A DNA stretch of 64,000 nucleotides from Unio delphinus (lineage: Eukaryota; Mollusca; Bivalvia; Unionida; Unionidae). The position numbers and the translations under genes were made by a program. Positions 60,488 to 64,000 of the stretch are shown here, piece after piece. Within the stretch, counting starts at the first letter, position 1; every line of letters begins with the position of its first letter. The stretch is taken from contig JAQISU010000249.1 in assembly GCA_029339505.1 (NCBI GenBank), positions 248,001 to 312,000 of the forward strand, written 5' to 3'. The notes below the pieces were generated by a model, which saw only the letters and a program-made list of their open reading frames with translations, was not told the DNA's origin and did no database searches.

Positions 60488-62722
60488 CATTCAAGACTTT
60501 GTTAGACTATTAGGCTACAGTAATCTATCATTCAAGACTTCATTAGGCTACAGTAATCTATCATTCAAGACTTCATTAGGATACAGTAATCTATCATTCA
60601 AGACTTCATTAGGCTACAGTAATCTATCATTCAAGACTTCATTAGGATACAGTAATCTATCATTCAAGACTTCATTAGGCTACAGTAATCTATCATTCAA
60701 GACTTTGTTAGACTATTAGGCTACAGTAATCTATCATTCAAGACATCATTAGGATACAGTAATCTATCATTCAAGACTTCATTAGGATACAGTAATCTAT
60801 CATTCAAGACTTCATTAGGCTACAGTAATCTATCATTCAAGACTTCATTAGGTTACAGTAATCTATCATTCAAGACTTCATTAGGCTACAGTAATCTATC
60901 ATTCAAGATTTCATTAGGCTACAGTAATCTATCATTCAAGGCTTCATTAGGTTACAGTAATCTATCATTCAAGACTTCATTAGGTTACAGTAATCTATCA
61001 TTCAAGACTTCATTAGGCTACAGTAATCTATCATTCAAGACTTCATTAGGTTACAGTAATCTATCATTCAAGACTTCATTAGGCTACAGTAATTAATCAT
61101 TCAAGACTATTAGGCTACAGTAATCTATCATTCAAGACTTCATTAGGCTACAGTAATCTATCATTCAAGACTTCATTAGGTTACAGTAATCTATCATTCA
61201 AGACTTCATTAGGCTACAGTAATTAATAATTCAAGACTATTAGGCTACAGTAATCTATCATTCAAGACTTCATTAGGTTACAGTAATCTATCATTCAAGA
61301 CTTCATTAGGTTACAGTAATCTATCATTCAAGACTTCATTAGGCTACAGTAATTAATCATTCAAGACTATTAGGCTACAGTAATCTATCATTCAAGACTT
61401 CATTAGGCTACAGTAATCTATCATTCAAGACTTCATTAGGCTACAGTAATCTATCATTCAAGACTTCATTAGGTTACAGTAATCTATCATTCAAGACTTC
61501 ATTAGGCTACAGTAATTAATCATTCAAGACTATTAGGCTACAGTAATCTATCATTCAAGACTTCATTAGGCTACAGTAATCTATCATTCAAGACTTCATT
61601 AGGCTACAGTAATCTATCATTCAAGACTTCATTAGGCTACAGTAATTAATCATTCAAGACTATTAGGCTACAGTAATCTATCATTCAAGACTTCATTAGG
61701 TTACAGTAATCTATCATTCAAGACTTCATTAGGTTACAGTAATCTATCATTCAAGACTTCATTAGGCTACAGTAATTAATCATTCAAGACTATTAGGCTA
61801 CAGTAATCTATCATTCAAGACTTCATTAGGCTACAGTAATCTATCATTCAAGACTTCATTAGGCTACAGTAATCTATCATTCAAGACTTCATTAGGTTAC
61901 AGTAATCTATCATTCAAGACTTCATTAGGCTACAGTAATTAATCATTCAAGACTATTAGGCTACAGTAATCTATCATTCAAGACTTCATTAGGCTACAGT
62001 AATCTATCATTCAAGACTTCATTAGGCTACAGTAATCTATCATTCAAGACTTCATTAGGTTACAGTAATCTATCATTCAAGACTTCATTAGGCTACAGTA
62101 ATTAATCATTCAAGACTATTAGGCTACAGTAATCTATCATTCAAGACTTCATTAGGCTACAGTAATCTATAATTCAAGACTTCATTAGGCTACAGTAATC
62201 TATCATTCAAGACTTCATTAGGCTACAGTAATTAATCATTCAAGACTATTAGACCACAGTAATCTATCATTCAAGACTTCATTAGGCTACAGTAATCTAT
62301 CATTCAAGACTTCATTAGGCTACAGTAATCTATCATTCAAGACTTCATTAGGTTACAGTAATCTATCATTCAAGACTTCATTAGGCTACAGTAATTAATC
62401 ATTCAAGACTATTAGGCTACAGTAATCTATCATTCAAGACTTCATTAGGTTACAGTAATCTATCATTCAAGACTTCATTAGGCTACAGTAATTAATCATT
62501 CAAGACTATTAGGCTACAGTAATCTATCATTCAAGACTTCATTAGGCTACAGTAATCTATCATTCAAGACTTCATTAGGCTACAGTAATTAATCATTCAA
62601 GACTATTAGGCTACAGTAATCTATCATTCAAGACTTCATTAGGTTACAGTAATCTATCATTCAAGACTTCATTAGGTTACAGTAATCTATCATTCAAGAC
62701 TTCATTAGGTTACAGTAATTTA
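60488..62722. repeat. 33-bp satellite with 31-bp punctuating units, about 67 units
   Basis: The basic unit is CTATCATTCAAGACTTCATT plus AGGCTACAGTAAT (33 bp). From 61091 on, a 31-bp variant (TAATCATTCAAGACTATTAG start) recurs at intervals of 97, 130 or 163 bp, i.e. one 31-mer plus two, three or four 33-mers. Position 24 of the unit alternates C, T or A, with A variants only in the left part. The unit has stops in all useful frames, so it is non-coding. The array has sharp ends. Confidence 0.98.
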
Positions 62723-63232
62723 TGTTTTTAATGAGTTATTTAGCTCAGTTGGATAATGCTATAGCATTCAGGTAGATCTCAATATCTAGGCACAGAATTT
62801 ACTCATCAGTAATTGCTTACTGTGTCAAAACAAGGACAAATAGGTCATAGTGACCAATTATCTGAACTCTATAAATTAACATCACTGCTCCAATGGCCTA
62901 GTCATTATAGCACCTGCCTCAGATGCCAGAGGTTGCGGGTTTGAACCTTGTCCAAGTGATTTATAAAAATGGTACTTAAACATCTGCCTTGCTAAGAGTG
63001 TTGCTTTAAACAAGCAGGTAATTAAATGCAAAGTTTTGAAATGTTTTGGGATATCTTTTTTTTGTAAGAAATATATTTCAAGAATCAGAATAAACAGAAA
63101 GGTTATTTAATGGATTTCATATTCCTGGGTTAGTTTTTAATTTTCAAGGTTTTCTAACAAAATACTACAGCTCGTCAAAGTCTCTTAATTAGTGCAAACT
63201 AGGTTCAGTGAATATATGAAGGTTTTGTAAAT
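62723..63232. other. Right flank with two tRNA-like patches
   Basis: TTAGCTCAGTTGGATAATGC at 62749-62768 matches a tRNA A box without a B box. The segment at 62884-62965 has GGCCTAGTCATTATAGCACC and GCGGGTTTGAACCTTG, an A/B-box pair of a tRNA-derived SINE. Neither folds as a complete tRNA. Confidence 0.5.
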
Positions 63233-63269
63233 GGGGGGGGGGGGGGTGGGGTGGGGTGGGGGGGGTGGG
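63232..63269 (+). repeat. G-rich run with several G-quadruplex tracts
   Basis: About 35 bases of G broken only by single T residues (GGGGTGGGGTGGGG). It meets the usual G4 pattern of four or more G-runs with one-base loops. Confidence 0.95.
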
Positions 63270-63584
63270 CAACCTTTTAAAAGTAACATTTGTAAACTGT
63301 TATCACCATTGAACAGAAATTACATTATCAATGTAAACTGTACTAGCTGATCAGTGGCTGAGACCTATGGTAACTAGGACTAACATTTGGTAGTTGTTTA
63401 CATAACTGACAGGCTGCTGTTTTGAATTCAATGCCTAATCTAAGCAAAATATGTATATCAACACAACTTTCATTTACATATTGACACAATGCCTGTTGAT
63501 GGGCATCAAGTTACTAGGGCCAGTTTATTAAAGTTCAACTTGTCAATATTTTTAGTGCCACTCAATGACTGATTAACAACATCC

Positions 63585-63696
63585 TTTAAAACTATAATTT
63601 CTATCAAAGCCACACAATAATATATTACTCTTGTTAGTCCTTTAAAACTATAATTTATATCAAGGCCACACACAATAATATATTGCTCATGTTAGT
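63585..63696. repeat. About 56-bp direct duplication
   Basis: TTTAAAACTATAATTTCTAT and CAAAGCCACACAATAATATA repeated with small changes. Confidence 0.93.
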
Positions 63697-63711
63697 CCAT
63701 TTCATGCCCAT

Positions 63712-63890
<179 letters not shown>

Positions 63891-64000
63891 CTTAAATCTT
63901 TTTAAAATAAAATAATAAAATTTTAAAAAAAGCTCTTCTTCAGCTGCCAGTATCATAGGGTTAGCTCTGAATTTAATTATTATATATATGATAAGATTGT

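Noticed and set aside
60488..62722. CRISPR-like array
   Set aside because: Units are contiguous 33-bp repeats without unique spacers, in a eukaryotic setting.

Overview
This 64 kb window is AT-rich eukaryotic nuclear DNA, most likely from a bivalve or other marine mollusc. That placement is inferred from intron-split small exons with GT-AG borders, a tRNA-headed SINE ending in CAA repeats, pogo-like and fold-back MITEs, a jockey/CR1-type LINE tail, and a very high density of minisatellites. There are no bacterial operons, rRNA genes, CRISPR arrays or convincing functional tRNA genes. No open reading frame above about 60 codons is a convincing gene. The long frames come from tandem repeats whose unit is a multiple of three, or from chance, except for one LINE reverse-transcriptase tail.

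Two genes can be read, both on the minus strand and both made of short exons. (1) A SPATA1-like gene (spermatogenesis-associated protein 1 family) runs from an exon at 56369-56486 through 30917-30970 to 25049-25190. Splice sites and codon phases fit (phase 0, then 0, then 1), and the joined peptide follows the SPATA1 N-terminal domain. Its 5' exons are probably beyond the right edge. Its 3' exons are not resolved; two weak candidates lie at 24702-24719 and 23682-23747. Introns of 25.4 kb and 5.7 kb hold most of the repeats. (2) A compact two-exon gene (6408-6555, then 4853-4911) encodes a 68-residue protein with a basic, acid-free N-terminus that could be a mitochondrial presequence. I do not recognise its family.

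Layout: 0-4.6 kb, LINE tail, minisatellites, SINE and MITE fragments. 4.6-6.6 kb, the 68-residue gene with a G-rich minisatellite in its intron. 6.6-16.6 kb, dispersed degenerate repeats and four tandem arrays. 16.78-23.05 kb, a young non-autonomous LTR retrotransposon in tandem (LTR-internal-LTR-internal-LTR), bounded by TA microsatellite. 23-56.5 kb, the SPATA1-like gene and its repeat-filled introns, including a 1.6 kb 27-bp minisatellite with a 189-bp higher-order unit. 56.5-64 kb, more repeats, two abutting MITEs and a 2.2 kb satellite of 33-bp units punctuated by 31-bp units.

The protein-coding content is only about 0.5 kb; the window is dominated by repeats at several scales. The items most worth following are the LTR tandem, the satellite higher-order structure, the fold-back MITE family and the unrecognised 68-residue gene. 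I found no sign of a new multi-gene system.
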